Shown in pieces: positions 56,217 to 64,000 of a DNA stretch of 64,000 nucleotides (its first letter is position 1; each line of letters opens with the position of its first letter). Location of the stretch: positions 3,792,501 through 3,856,500 of the forward strand of contig NZ_JAZIFY010000001.1 of assembly GCF_036634195.1 (NCBI RefSeq), given 5' to 3'. This DNA comes from Streptomyces sp. P9-A4. Its GTDB lineage: Bacteria > Actinomycetota > Actinomycetes > Streptomycetales > Streptomycetaceae. The notes beneath the pieces were generated by a model. It was not told where the DNA came from. It did no database searches and worked only from the letters and a program-made list of their open reading frames with translations. The translations under genes and the position numbers were made by a program.

Positions 56217-56256
56217 GCCCGGTCGCTGGCGACGGGGGATGCACCAGCGACCGGGC
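56217..56256 (+). terminator. Terminator after the secreted-protein gene
   Basis: GCCCGGTCGCTGG (56217-56229) pairs perfectly with CCAGCGACCGGGC (56244-56256) over a 14-base loop, and TTCC follows. Confidence 0.8.
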
Positions 56257-56395
56257 TTCCAGAACGGTAACAAGAGATCTGCTGTTCGCAAATTCGATCT
56301 CGGTTATTCGGACAGGGATTTACCCGTCCGCAGACCGGGTTGTGGCGGAAGTCACCGACTGGTCGGTCTGTCAGTCACCGATACCACCTGGGGTA

Positions 56396-57373
56396 TCAGC
56401 TGAGAGTGACCTGACGGTTCGTGAGACCGCCCCGCGCGCGCCGCTCCTCCGCCGTCAGCGGGGCGTCCGAGGCGAGCGCCCCGGCGAGCCGCTCGGCGAA
56501 CTCGGCGGCCGGCTTCTCGCACTCCTCCGCCGTCATCGAGGTCGGCAGGTCCCACACCGGAACCATCAGGCCGTGGGCGCGGAACGAACCGACGAGCCGG
56601 GTGTCCGTGCCGAGGGAGGTGCCTTCGCCGGCCTGGAGGCGGGCGAGGGCGTCGAGCAGCTTCTCCTCCGGGTACGGCATGACCCAGCGCAGGTGGTTCT
56701 TGTCCGGGGTCTCGCACCAGTACGCCGAGTCGACGCTGTCCAGCTTCACGGTCGGGATCGCGGCGGCGTTGGCCCGCTCCAGGGAGGCGGCGACCTCCGG
56801 GTCGGCGCCGTCCGCGGACTTCGGGATCCAGAACTCGAACCCGGTGTGGACCTCCGGGGCGAACGCGGCGTCGGCGTCCAGCAGGTCCTGGAGGCGCGGG
56901 CCCTCGGCGGGGACGCGGCGGGCGGGGACCGGGGTGCCCGGCTCGACCTCGAGGGCGCGCTGGAGCGTGTCGGCGAGGTCGCGGGCGAGGTCGCCGGAGG
57001 TGGAGTCGTTCTGCAGGGCGAGCAGCACGGAGCCGTCGTCGCGGCGGAGCGCCGGCCACGCCATCGGCAGCACGGTCGCGAGCGTCACGGACGGTACGCC
57101 CTCCGGGAGGCCGCCCTTCAGGGTGAGCGGCACGGTGGCGGCGGGCACCAGCTCGCGCAGCGCGACCCAGTCGCACTCGCCGGGCAGGCCCTCGAAGGGG
57201 CGCTGGACGAGCTCGGTCACGGCGTGCGCGGCGGCCCGGCCGTGACACGCCTTGTAGCGGCGGCCCGAACCGCACGGGCACGGCTCGCGCGCGCCGACGA
57301 CCGGGATCTCCCCGCTGGTGACCTGTGCCTGGCCGGCCTTGCCGGCCTTCGTCTGGGGGCGCTTCTTGGCCAT
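56396..57373 (-). CDS. DUF5926 protein with SEC-C zinc motif
   Basis: A 325-residue protein with a basic N-terminus (MAKKRPQTKAGK), a SEC-C zinc-binding motif PCPCGSGRRYKACHG (Cys32, Cys34, Cys43, His44), as found at the C-terminus of SecA, and a large C-terminal domain of the DUF5926 type. SEC-C motifs bind zinc and often contact ribosomes or partner proteins. The function is unknown. It is a single minus-strand gene. Confidence 0.83.
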   Translation of the reverse strand: MAKKRPQTKAGKAGQAQVTSGEIPVVGAREPCPCGSGRRYKACHGRAAAHAVTELVQRPFEGLPGECDWVALRELVPAATVPLTLKGGLPEGVPSVTLATVLPMAWPALRRDDGSVLLALQNDSTSGDLARDLADTLQRALEVEPGTPVPARRVPAEGPRLQDLLDADAAFAPEVHTGFEFWIPKSADGADPEVAASLERANAAAIPTVKLDSVDSAYWCETPDKNHLRWVMPYPEEKLLDALARLQAGEGTSLGTDTRLVGSFRAHGLMVPVWDLPTSMTAEECEKPAAEFAERLAGALASDAPLTAEERRARGGLTNRQVTLS

Positions 57374-57527
57374 GGTGTGGCTTTCTCCCGATCGCGGCGT
57401 GCGGTGTCTGTTTCGGCCGCGAGCCTAGTCGCACGGGACACCACCGCCCCTCAGGCGGGCCGCGGCGGGCGGTCGGGGCCGTGCGTGGTGCGGTCAGGCC
57501 GGCCCCGCGGTCGGTTCCGCCCCGTGG

Positions 57528-58043
57528 TCAGTCCAGATCGTCGTACGCGTCCAGGAAGTCGAAGCCCGAGCCGCCTCCGACGCGGGTCGCGAAGTCCTCG
57601 CGGCGGTGTCCTTCGGTGACCACCACCCAGACCGTGACCTCGCCGGTCGCGCTGTCCCGTACGCCCCAGTCCTGGGCCAGCGCGCTGATGATGTTCAGCC
57701 CGCGACCGCCCCGTGCGGTGACCGAGGGCGTCGACGGGACGGGTCGCGTCGGACCCCCGCCGTCGGTGACCTCGACCCTGAGTCCGCCCGCCGGGTCCAC
57801 CCGCCAGGCCGCCCGTACGTCCCCGTCGCCCCGATCCGCCCGTCCCAGCGGCCTGCCGTACCGACAGGCATTGCTGAGCAGCTCGGAAAGGATCAGCACC
57901 GCGTCGTCGACGACCGAATCGGACACCCCGCTGCGGTACAGCTCGTCCCGCATCCGGTGTCGCGCCTCACCCACGCCCGCAGGGCCATGGGGTACGGCCA
58001 TGCTCGACGACGTGGGCACCTCCTGTGCCACCACCAACGCCAC
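57528..58043 (-). CDS. ATP-binding regulatory protein (anti-sigma kinase type)
   Basis: A protein of about 171 residues with a GHKL ATPase fold: N-box ILSELLSNACRYGRPL, G1 area VTDGGGP and G2 area ARGGRGLNIISALAQDWG. The N-terminus contains MAVPHGPAGVGEARHRMRDE. The GTG at 58043 is chosen because AAAGGAGGT, a near-perfect ribosome binding site, lies seven bases upstream. It belongs to the same broad group as the protein at 50417-50866. The target is unknown. Confidence 0.78.
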   Translation of the reverse strand: MALVVAQEVPTSSSMAVPHGPAGVGEARHRMRDELYRSGVSDSVVDDAVLILSELLSNACRYGRPLGRADRGDGDVRAAWRVDPAGGLRVEVTDGGGPTRPVPSTPSVTARGGRGLNIISALAQDWGVRDSATGEVTVWVVVTEGHRREDFATRVGGGSGFDFLDAYDDLD

Positions 58044-58232
58044 CCCCGAGACCTCCTTTGCCCCACGCCACCGTGTGGATGCCCCAATGGACTGGACCGG
58101 AAACCGGCCAATCCGCGTTCGATGAGGCACTCGTGACGATCGCGTACGCACGGAATGCGCCGGGGCACACCCCCTACGTCATGTGGGCCCTTGTGGCACA
58201 AGGGAAAGGAGGGGTTCAGGGGGGTGCGGGGA

Positions 58233-59054
58233 TCAGTCGCGGCCGAGCTGGGAGAGGACCTGCTTGGGACGGTTCGTGATGATCGCATCCACGCCGAGCC
58301 GCTCGCAGAGTTCCACGTCCTCCTCCTCGTCCACCGTCCAGACGTGTACCTGGTGCCCGGCCTTCTGGAGCCGCAGGATCACGGCGGGGTGGTGCCGCAC
58401 GATCCGGATCGAGGGCCCCGCGATGCGCGCGCCCGCGGGGAGCCGTCCGTCGCGCAGCCGCGGCGAGACGAACTGGGCGAGCGAGACGGTGGGCAGCGTC
58501 GGCGCGGCGGTGGCGATCCGGGCGAGGGAGCGGGCCGAGAAGCTCATGACGCGTACGGGGGAGTCGGCGGGGGACGCGGGCGCGTCGAGGCCGAAACGCT
58601 TGAGGAGGTGGAGGAGCCGCTCCTCGACCTGGCCCGCCCAGCGGGTGGGGTGCTTGGTCTCGATGGCCAGATCGACCCTGCGCCCGGCGTCGGAGACCAG
58701 CTCCAGGAGGCGCTCCAGGGTGAGGACGGAGGTGGACCCGGGGTCCCGCCGGTCGGGGCTCTCGCCGGAGTCGTCGCGGCCCTTCCAGGTGCCGAAGTCG
58801 AGCGCGGCGAGGTCGGCGAGTTCGAGGGCGGAGACGGCGCCGCGGCCGTTCGAGGTGCGGTCGACGCGCCGGTCGTGGACGCAGACGAGATGGCCGTCGG
58901 CGGTGAGCCGGACGTCGCACTCCAGGGCGTCGGCGCCGTCCTCGATGGCCTTCACATAGGCGGCCAGGGTGTGTTCCGGTGCGTCCTCGGATGCTCCACG
59001 GTGGGCGACGACCTGGAGGGGGACGCGGTGCGGGTGCTGCCGTGCGTGAGTCAC
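58233..59054 (-). CDS. Glycerophosphodiester phosphodiesterase
   Basis: A 273-residue GDPD-family TIM-barrel enzyme that splits glycerophosphodiesters into glycerol 3-phosphate and an alcohol. Catalytic elements are the N-terminal HRG in VAHRGASEDAPEHT, the Glu-x-Asp in ALECDVRLTADGH, and His in VCVHDRRVDRT. A lysine in AIETKHPTRW and TVDEEEDV near the end are also typical. No signal peptide is seen, so it is cytoplasmic. The GTG at 59054 (MTHARQHPHR) is used. It is divergent from htrA. Confidence 0.9.
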   Translation of the reverse strand: MTHARQHPHRVPLQVVAHRGASEDAPEHTLAAYVKAIEDGADALECDVRLTADGHLVCVHDRRVDRTSNGRGAVSALELADLAALDFGTWKGRDDSGESPDRRDPGSTSVLTLERLLELVSDAGRRVDLAIETKHPTRWAGQVEERLLHLLKRFGLDAPASPADSPVRVMSFSARSLARIATAAPTLPTVSLAQFVSPRLRDGRLPAGARIAGPSIRIVRHHPAVILRLQKAGHQVHVWTVDEEEDVELCERLGVDAIITNRPKQVLSQLGRD

Positions 59055-59204
59055 GGCGTCATGGTGCCATTGGCGAGGCGGCGCGGGCGCATCGGAAGGA
59101 GTCCGTTCTGTCCCTATATAAAGGTGGGGGTGCGAACGCACAGCTCCGCCTTACGGCGGCCCGACGTCCTGTGGGAAAAGCTGGTGCAGCACCCTGGAGC
59201 CTCA

Positions 59205-59242
59205 GGGACCGGTACGGGACCAGTAGGGGCCAGCAGGGGACC
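59205..59242. promoter_or_regulatory. Helically phased GGGACC repeats upstream of htrA
   Basis: Four GGGACC-like hexamers begin at 59205, 59216, 59227 (GGGCC variant) and 59237, about 11 bases apart, 45-82 bases before the htrA start. Spacing of one helical turn is typical of tandem response-regulator sites such as PhoP boxes. HtrA genes of S. lividans are known targets of the CssRS secretion-stress system. Confidence 0.5.
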
Positions 59243-59286
59243 ACGTAGGTACCACCACCCCGCGCAGTCAACGAGGAGAGCGAGCT

Positions 59287-60837
59287 GTGAGCACCGAGAA
59301 CGAGGGCACGGCGGTTCCGGCGGACCAGTCCGCCTCGTCCGCACCTGCGACGCCTCCCTCGCCGGCGACGCCTCCGACGCCGGGGACGCCTCCCGCGCCG
59401 GCGGCGCAGGAGCCGACGCACGAACCGGCGCAGGCGGCGCAGGAGCCGACGCACGAACCGAGACACGAACCGGCGCACGAGCCGACGCAGGCGCCGGAGG
59501 CGACGCCCGCCCCGGCCCCGGCGCAGACCCAGCCGCTGCCTGCGGCTCCGGCGTACAACCCGCCCCCGGCCCAGCCCCAGGCCCCCGGCCACCCCGCTCC
59601 GGCCGCCCCCGAGCCGGTCGCGGCCGGAGCGGCGGGTGGCTGGCCGCCGCCCCCGCCGGCCGTCCCGGCCTGGGGTGCCTCGCAGCAGCCCGCGCCCGCC
59701 GCTCCCGGCGCACCGCGCAGGCGGACCGGTGGCGTCGTGGCGGCGGTCCTGGTCGCGGCGCTCGTGGCGGGCGGTGTCGGCGGCGGCATCGGCTACTGGG
59801 CGGCGCAGCGCGGCGACGACGGCGTGAGCTCGACGACGGTCTCCTCGGGCGAGGCGCCGGCTTCCTTCAAGCGGGAGCCGGGGACGGTCGCGGCGGTCGC
59901 GGCGCAGGCGCTGCCGAGCGTGGTCACGATCCAGGCGAAGTCCGGCGGGTCGCAGGGCGAGGGCGGTACGGGCACGGGCTTCGTGTACGACCAGGAGGGC
60001 CACATCGTCACCAACAACCACGTGGTGGCGTCGGCGGCGGACGGCGGCACGCTCTCCGTGACCTTCGCGGACGGCAAGTCGTACGACGCGGAGGTCGTGG
60101 GCCGGGCCGAGGGCTACGACGTGGCCGTACTGAAGCTCACGAACGCGCCGAAGAAGCTGAAGCCGCTGCCGCTGGGCGACTCGGACAAGGTGGCGGTCGG
60201 CGACTCGACGATCGCGATCGGCGCGCCGTTCGGCCTGTCGAACACGGTGACGACCGGCATCATCAGCGCCAAGAACCGCCCGGTGGCCTCCGGTGACGGC
60301 TCCGGCGGCAGCAGCTCGTACATGAGCGCGCTGCAGACGGACGCGTCGATCAACCCGGGCAACTCCGGCGGCCCGCTGCTCGACGCGAGCGGCGCGGTGA
60401 TCGGCATCAACTCGGCGATCCAGTCCACCGGCAGCGGCTTCGGCCAGTCCCAGGCGGGCTCGATCGGCCTCGGCTTCGCGATCCCGGTCAACCAGGCGAA
60501 GAACGTGGCCCAGCAGCTGATCAAGACGGGCAAGCCGGTGTACCCGGTGATCGGCGCGACGGTGAACATGAACGAGAAGGGCGACGGCGCCACGATCGCC
60601 TCCCAGGGCACCGGCGGCACTCCCCCGGTCACCCCGAGCGGCCCGGCGGCGAAGGCCGGTCTGAAGGCGGGCGACGTGATCACGGGCTTCGGCGACCACC
60701 AGATCGACAGCGGCCCGACGCTGATCAGCGAGATCTGGACCCACAAGCCGGGCGACCAGGTCAAGATCACGTACGAGCGGGACGGCAAGACGGAGACGGC
60801 CACGGTGACGCTGGGCGAGCGCACGGGCGACAGCTGA
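59287..60837 (+). CDS. htrA: HtrA/DegP-like membrane-anchored serine protease with PDZ domain
   Basis: A 516-residue quality-control protease. Residues 1-147 are a disordered cytoplasmic tail rich in Pro, Ala, Glu and His with THEP/RHEP/AHEP repeats. One membrane helix (about 149-172) leads to an extracytoplasmic trypsin-like domain with catalytic His245 (TNNHVV), Asp278 (GYDVAV) and Ser360 (NPGNSGGPL), then a PDZ domain (about 415-505). It degrades or refolds misfolded secreted proteins. GTG start with GAGGAG upstream. Its position matches the HtrA gene near tRNA-Ser that I recall from S. coelicolor, a CssRS target. Confidence 0.93.
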   Translation: MSTENEGTAVPADQSASSAPATPPSPATPPTPGTPPAPAAQEPTHEPAQAAQEPTHEPRHEPAHEPTQAPEATPAPAPAQTQPLPAAPAYNPPPAQPQAPGHPAPAAPEPVAAGAAGGWPPPPPAVPAWGASQQPAPAAPGAPRRRTGGVVAAVLVAALVAGGVGGGIGYWAAQRGDDGVSSTTVSSGEAPASFKREPGTVAAVAAQALPSVVTIQAKSGGSQGEGGTGTGFVYDQEGHIVTNNHVVASAADGGTLSVTFADGKSYDAEVVGRAEGYDVAVLKLTNAPKKLKPLPLGDSDKVAVGDSTIAIGAPFGLSNTVTTGIISAKNRPVASGDGSGGSSSYMSALQTDASINPGNSGGPLLDASGAVIGINSAIQSTGSGFGQSQAGSIGLGFAIPVNQAKNVAQQLIKTGKPVYPVIGATVNMNEKGDGATIASQGTGGTPPVTPSGPAAKAGLKAGDVITGFGDHQIDSGPTLISEIWTHKPGDQVKITYERDGKTETATVTLGERTGDS

Positions 60838-60869
60838 CGGGTCGTCGTACGCGAGGGAGTCCCGCATAC

Positions 60870-60911
60870 GGGGGGAGGGGAGTACCGGATCGCCGGTACT
60901 CCCCTCCCCCC
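60870..60911. terminator. Strong bidirectional terminator
   Basis: A 19-bp perfect stem (60870-60888 with 60893-60911, GGGGGG...CCGG) has a four-base loop. It lies between the converging htrA and MHYT-protein genes. Confidence 0.92.
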
Positions 60912-60925
60912 GTTCTGCGACGGCG

Positions 60926-61768
60926 TCACATGGAGGCCGTGCGTGCCGTACGGGGCCTCCGGCGATCGGGGCGCCGGGGCTCGTCGTCGCCCATGATCAG
61001 CAGCGGGTCGAACATCACGACGGCCGCGGCGAGTACGAGGAAGATCAGCGGCCCGACCAGCATCGGGAGCACGTTGAGGAGCGAGGAACCCTCGGCGGCG
61101 TGCGAGGCCTCGACGACGTGGACGCTGACCGCGACCATGCCGGTGTAGTGCATGCCGGTCACGGCGATGCCCATGATCACGCTGGCGCCGAGGCTGGCCA
61201 GGAAGCCGCGGATGGAGACCGCGGCCCACAGGGCGGCGGTGGCGGCCACGACGGCGATGACGACGGAGAGGGCGACGACGAGGGGGTCGTAGCCGAGCTG
61301 TCCGTTCATCCGCATCGCGGCCATGCCCAGGTGGTGCATGCCGGCGACGCCGAGCCCGGTGAGGGTGCCCGCGAGGAGCAGCGGGGCCGGCCGGGCGCCG
61401 TGGTAGCCGACGATGAAGACCCCGATGCCCACGACGACCACGGCGACGACGAGGCTCAGGAACGTCAGGGACGCGTCGTACGAGATGGGCGTCTCCGCCA
61501 CGCGGAAGCCGAGCATGGCGATGAAGTGCATCGTCCAGATGCCGCACCCGATGGACGCCGCCCCGAGCGCCAGCCAGCCCGGCTTCCGCGCTCGGTCGGT
61601 GCTGAGGGAGCGGACTGTGCAGCGCAGCCCCAGGGCGCTGCCCAGGCAGGCCATCACGTACCCCACCAAGGGGGTGACCATGCCGTAGCTGAAGCCGTCG
61701 ATCGTGCCGTGCGCCGTGTTGCCCTCTGAACCTTCGGAATTGCGCACGCGCCGGGAGAAAGGGCGCAT
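60926..61768 (-). CDS. MHYT-domain integral membrane sensor
   Basis: A 280-residue membrane protein with seven helices and three MHYT-type motifs: MHFIAMLGF, MHHLGMAAM and MHYTGMVAV. These motifs are thought to bind copper and sense oxygen, CO or NO. Unlike many MHYT proteins it has no attached GGDEF/EAL or kinase domain, and ends in a short Arg/Pro/Asp-rich tail. The start is uncertain: ATG at 61768 (MRPFSRRVRN) or GTG at 61747; neither has a good ribosome binding site. It is the last protein gene before tRNA-Ser. Confidence 0.83.
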   Translation of the reverse strand: MRPFSRRVRNSEGSEGNTAHGTIDGFSYGMVTPLVGYVMACLGSALGLRCTVRSLSTDRARKPGWLALGAASIGCGIWTMHFIAMLGFRVAETPISYDASLTFLSLVVAVVVVGIGVFIVGYHGARPAPLLLAGTLTGLGVAGMHHLGMAAMRMNGQLGYDPLVVALSVVIAVVAATAALWAAVSIRGFLASLGASVIMGIAVTGMHYTGMVAVSVHVVEASHAAEGSSLLNVLPMLVGPLIFLVLAAAVVMFDPLLIMGDDEPRRPDRRRPRTARTASM

Positions 61769-61896
61769 GTGGAGATCTTGTGAACAAGGGACTTTAACCC
61801 AGCTCTCCCCCCGTTCCACCCCAAGCCGACCCATCGCACCCCCACCCCCTGAGCCGGTACGCTGTAGCCGCTCCGCCCCAGGTGGCCCGGGGCAAG

Positions 61897-61983
61897 GGTG
61901 GGTTGCCCGAGCGGCCTAAGGGAACGGTCTTGAAAACCGTCGAGGCAGCGATGTCTCCGTGGGTTCAAATCCCACACCCACCG
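61897..61983 (+). tRNA. tRNA-Ser (anticodon UGA)
   Basis: A class II tRNA of 87 bases. The acceptor stem is GGTGGGT (61897-61903) with ACCCACC (61976-61982) and discriminator G. The anticodon stem ACGGT/ACCGT closes the loop CTTGAAA, giving anticodon TGA. A long variable arm follows, and the T-arm is GTGGG-TTCAAAT-CCCAC. CCA is not encoded. The 3' end is a common integration site, and an integrase remnant lies just beyond. Confidence 0.97.
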
Positions 61984-62007
61984 CGCAGGTCAGAGAAGTA
62001 GCAGGTC

Positions 62008-62042
62008 AGAGGGCGGGCCCCGGAATCCGGGGCCCGCCCTCT
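62008..62042 (+). terminator. tRNA-Ser terminator
   Basis: AGAGGGCGGGCCCCGG (62008-62023) pairs perfectly with its complement at 62027-62042 over a three-base loop, 25 bases after the tRNA. Confidence 0.88.
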
Positions 62043-62126
62043 GTGCTCACCCTGTCTCACCCTGGATCGCCCATATCCCGGTTCTGACCAGTGCGTATGG
62101 GCCATGTGTGGGCCAGGATCGCGGAC

Positions 62127-62252
62127 TCAGCCGCCGTTGAGCCCCTTCTCGATGAGCGCGTTCGCACGGGACTGCTGGCCCTTGAGGATCTTGGCGTAGA
62201 ACCGGAAGAGCACGGTGAGGCTGTGCCCTGCCCGCTCACCGCGGATTGCCGT
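62127..62252 (-). pseudogene. C-terminal remnant of a tyrosine integrase
   Basis: Read on the minus strand, about 40 codons give GERAGHSLTVLFRFYAKILK, then GQQSRANALIEKGLNGG and a stop. This matches the extreme C-terminus of the tyrosine recombinases that integrate actinomycete elements at tRNA genes, including the Gly-His-Ser box and the catalytic Tyr. The frame is closed by a stop just upstream (62253-62255) and the rest of the enzyme is missing. It ends 144 bases from tRNA-Ser, the expected place for an integrase. Confidence 0.8.
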
Positions 62253-62583
62253 TCAACCAGTCGTGGCTGGGGCGGCCGGCCTCCACGGCTTTACCCACCT
62301 GTTCGGGCCGGGGCCCGCGTCGGGCAAGTCCAGGGGGCCACTCGTTCAAATTCCGGGCAGGGGCAAAGCCTGCCCGAGTTGCCGGGCCAGCGTACGGCCC
62401 CCCTGAACATGCCCGACCCCAACCCGAACAGGACACCGGCCAAAGCCGCTCCGGCCGACCGCGTGGAAACCCGCGCCTGCATGAGCGAACGGCCAGAGCG
62501 TGGGTGGTGGTTGGCGCGTGAAGACTCCGACACTCAGGGCGGGCGCCGGGGGCACGGGGACGGGTGCGTGCGGGAGCCCGGAA
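62253..62583. other. Non-coding stretch beside the integrase remnant
   Basis: About 330 bases with no gene I can support. At 62343-62352 the sequence GTTCAAATTC resembles a tRNA T-loop but no tRNA folds around it. It may be decayed element DNA. Confidence 0.4.
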
Positions 62584-63315
62584 CTATCCGCAGGGACCGG
62601 AGGAGCCACGCTGCCTTCCGGACGCTTCCGCGACCCACGTTCGCCAGACGTGGCGCGTGTTCGGTACCTCGGGGCGATCGAGAAGCCAGAGGACGTAGCC
62701 GGCGTGAAGGCGTGCCCATGGGTTGTCCGAGGCGGCGGCCGTACCGAGCCTGTGGCGGAGATCCTCACCGTCGACTGCTCGTGCGACGCGAACATACTCG
62801 CGGTCCTTGCAGCGGTAGGCCCGCTGGACGACGATCTCGACGAGGTCGATGAGCTTCGCCCTGGTCGGCTGATCCTGGTCGGCAACGGCCATGCGGCGGA
62901 TGAGCGACTGTTTCGTGCCCCACGCCTTTGCATACTCTGTCCACTCGCGGGGGAACCGCGCTTCCCACTCCAGAAAGAGAAGCGCATAGGGCAGGCTCGG
63001 CCCGCAGGCGCCCTCGCCCATCCACAGTCCTTCGGGCAGGGTACGGCTACACATGTCTGCGTACACCTCGCGCGCCCGCTTGAAGGCCGGCTCCTGATAC
63101 TGCTCCTCCGGCCCCAGCGGCCTCGTGAGATGCCACAGCTCGTTCCACCGGTCGAGAGCCGCCCAGGCATTCCTCCGGGCCCCATCCAGATGCGCGAGTG
63201 CCGCCTCTCGCTCAGTGGGATCGTCGGCTATGAGGCTGAACGCCCAGCCCAATCGTGCGCGCCAGGCGTTGGCCTCGTCGCCACCCGACCCTGCACCCGC
63301 CGCCCCGTTCGTCAT
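62584..63315 (-). CDS. Hypothetical protein beside the integration site
   Basis: A soluble protein of about 243 residues, mostly helical, rich in Trp, Arg and Glu (RNAWAALDRWNELWHLTRPL, LPYALLFLEWEARFPREWTE). No signal peptide or membrane segment. I do not recognise the family. The start is ATG at 63315 (MTNGAAGAG) or 63327. Its location next to an integrase stump and tRNA suggests that it came with a mobile element. Confidence 0.6.
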   Translation of the reverse strand: MTNGAAGAGSGGDEANAWRARLGWAFSLIADDPTEREAALAHLDGARRNAWAALDRWNELWHLTRPLGPEEQYQEPAFKRAREVYADMCSRTLPEGLWMGEGACGPSLPYALLFLEWEARFPREWTEYAKAWGTKQSLIRRMAVADQDQPTRAKLIDLVEIVVQRAYRCKDREYVRVARAVDGEDLRHRLGTAAASDNPWARLHAGYVLWLLDRPEVPNTRHVWRTWVAEASGRQRGSSGPCG

Positions 63316-63460
63316 GCCGGAGATCATCTCTCAGGCCGCGACGACGGACATCATGCATGCCTACAACACACGCATCGATGGTGACGAGGCACGGTGATGC
63401 GGTGGGTCACCCGAGAGGCACTGGACAGGTTGTGACCTCGTGGCGTCCCAGATCCGGCGG

Positions 63461-63994
63461 TTACGCCGCTGTGGTGTGGGTGAAGCCAAGGGAGGTAAGT
63501 CCTTCGGCCTGGCACAGTCGGTCAGAGGGGCCGTCGACCTCGGTCTGGAGGAGTTGGTAGGCAGCGCCGTGGGACTGGCCCCAGTGCATCGCGGCCCGCC
63601 ACAGGATGCGTCCGAGGCCCTGTCCTCGGGTCTCGGGCAGGACAGCGAAGTACTGGGGCATGAGTTGGGGGCGCCCGATGGCATCGGGGAGCACCTCCAT
63701 GGGGCCGATCGCGCCCACGATGCGGTCCTCGACGGCGGTGGCGAGGACCGGGCCGCACCGGTCGGCCTGCGTCTGGGTATGGAGGAAGGCCAGGCCATCG
63801 CCCGCCATGGCCTCGGCGAACGGGGCGAAGGTCTCCTGAACAGTGATCGGCCAGGCGGTGACGGGCCGGACCGGACCACCCGGGGCGGGGCAGGGGCCGG
63901 CGGTGAAGTCCTTCAGCTGGATGCGGGTGCCGCGCGGGTGCGTGGTCTCGGGACCGAGGGGGCGTACGACCCGGGCGCTGACCACGTCGTGCAC
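63461..63994 (-). CDS. GNAT-family N-acetyltransferase
   Basis: A protein of about 177 residues with the GNAT acetyl-CoA motif VLPETRGQGLGRILWRAAM (Q/R-x-x-G-x-G/A type), preceded by the MEVLPDAIGRPQLMPQYFAV strands. The acceptor substrate is unknown. The GTG at 63994 is six bases from the window edge and the frame stays open to the edge, so the true start may lie outside. It is the last gene seen of the region beyond tRNA-Ser. Confidence 0.8.
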   Translation of the reverse strand: MHDVVSARVVRPLGPETTHPRGTRIQLKDFTAGPCPAPGGPVRPVTAWPITVQETFAPFAEAMAGDGLAFLHTQTQADRCGPVLATAVEDRIVGAIGPMEVLPDAIGRPQLMPQYFAVLPETRGQGLGRILWRAAMHWGQSHGAAYQLLQTEVDGPSDRLCQAEGLTSLGFTHTTAA

Positions 63995-64000
63995 GGTCGC

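Noticed and set aside
59205..59242. Short regular repeats considered as a CRISPR array
   Set aside because: The units are 6 bp at 11-bp spacing with no room for spacers, and there are no cas genes in the window.
62335..62365. T-loop-like GTTCAAATTC downstream of tRNA-Ser, considered as a second tRNA or as attR
   Set aside because: No acceptor, D or anticodon stem can be formed around it, and only about eight bases match the tRNA-Ser 3' end.

Overview
The window is high-GC DNA with GTG/TTG starts, purine-rich ribosome binding sites and the dense back-to-back gene packing of a Streptomyces chromosome. The order ssgR-ssgA, thiC, cydAB-cydCD, serS, pheA, Sco/ECuC/DtpA copper genes, pepP, htrA and tRNA-Ser matches, as I remember it, the S. 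coelicolor core region a few tens of kb from oriC. A perfect 14-bp parS palindrome and two clusters of DnaA boxes fit that position. No biosynthetic cluster, CRISPR array or complete prophage is visible.

1-10.6 kb: a small DUF5326 membrane protein, the sporulation pair ssgR-ssgA, a His-rich YibE/F membrane protein, a TPP riboswitch with thiC, a membrane protein, a metallophosphoesterase, a LacI-type regulator and a HisC-like aminotransferase. 10.6-18.7 kb: the respiratory block. A Rex operator precedes cydA, then come cydB, a fused cydCD exporter and a GAF-GAF histidine kinase that keeps the haem-ligand positions of DosS/DevS. Together these look like a redox- and oxygen-responsive unit.

18.7-32.3 kb is more mixed. 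It holds a HAD phosphatase, a three-gene operon (membrane protein, SGNH hydrolase, NAD(P)-binding protein) divergent from a MarR regulator, and an F420-type oxidoreductase. Next is a small accessory block (two unknown genes plus a VapBC-type toxin-antitoxin) flanked by a 50-bp direct repeat of the oxidoreductase start. The stretch ends with kptA, a MerR regulator, and a hydrolase-SDR fusion coupled to an M24 peptidase-like gene.

32.5-43.9 kb: a two-ATPase/two-permease ABC operon, a GntR-MFS operon, dihydrolipoamide dehydrogenase, a rhomboid-like protein, a HAD phosphatase overlapping serS, a 506-bp non-coding region with seven DnaA-box-like sites, and pheA. 44-50.2 kb: a minus-strand copper-handling locus (YcnI, Sco, ECuC, CopC-CopD, DyP peroxidase DtpA, plus a His-rich membrane protein upstream).

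50.4-62 kb: signalling and housekeeping genes (two anti-sigma-type ATPases, PepP, a PP2C phosphatase, a degenerate prim-pol-like protein, a SEC-C protein, GDPD, HtrA protease, MHYT protein) ending at tRNA-Ser(UGA). Beyond the tRNA lies the C-terminal stump of a tyrosine integrase and two accessory genes, suggesting an eroded integrated element that continues past the window.
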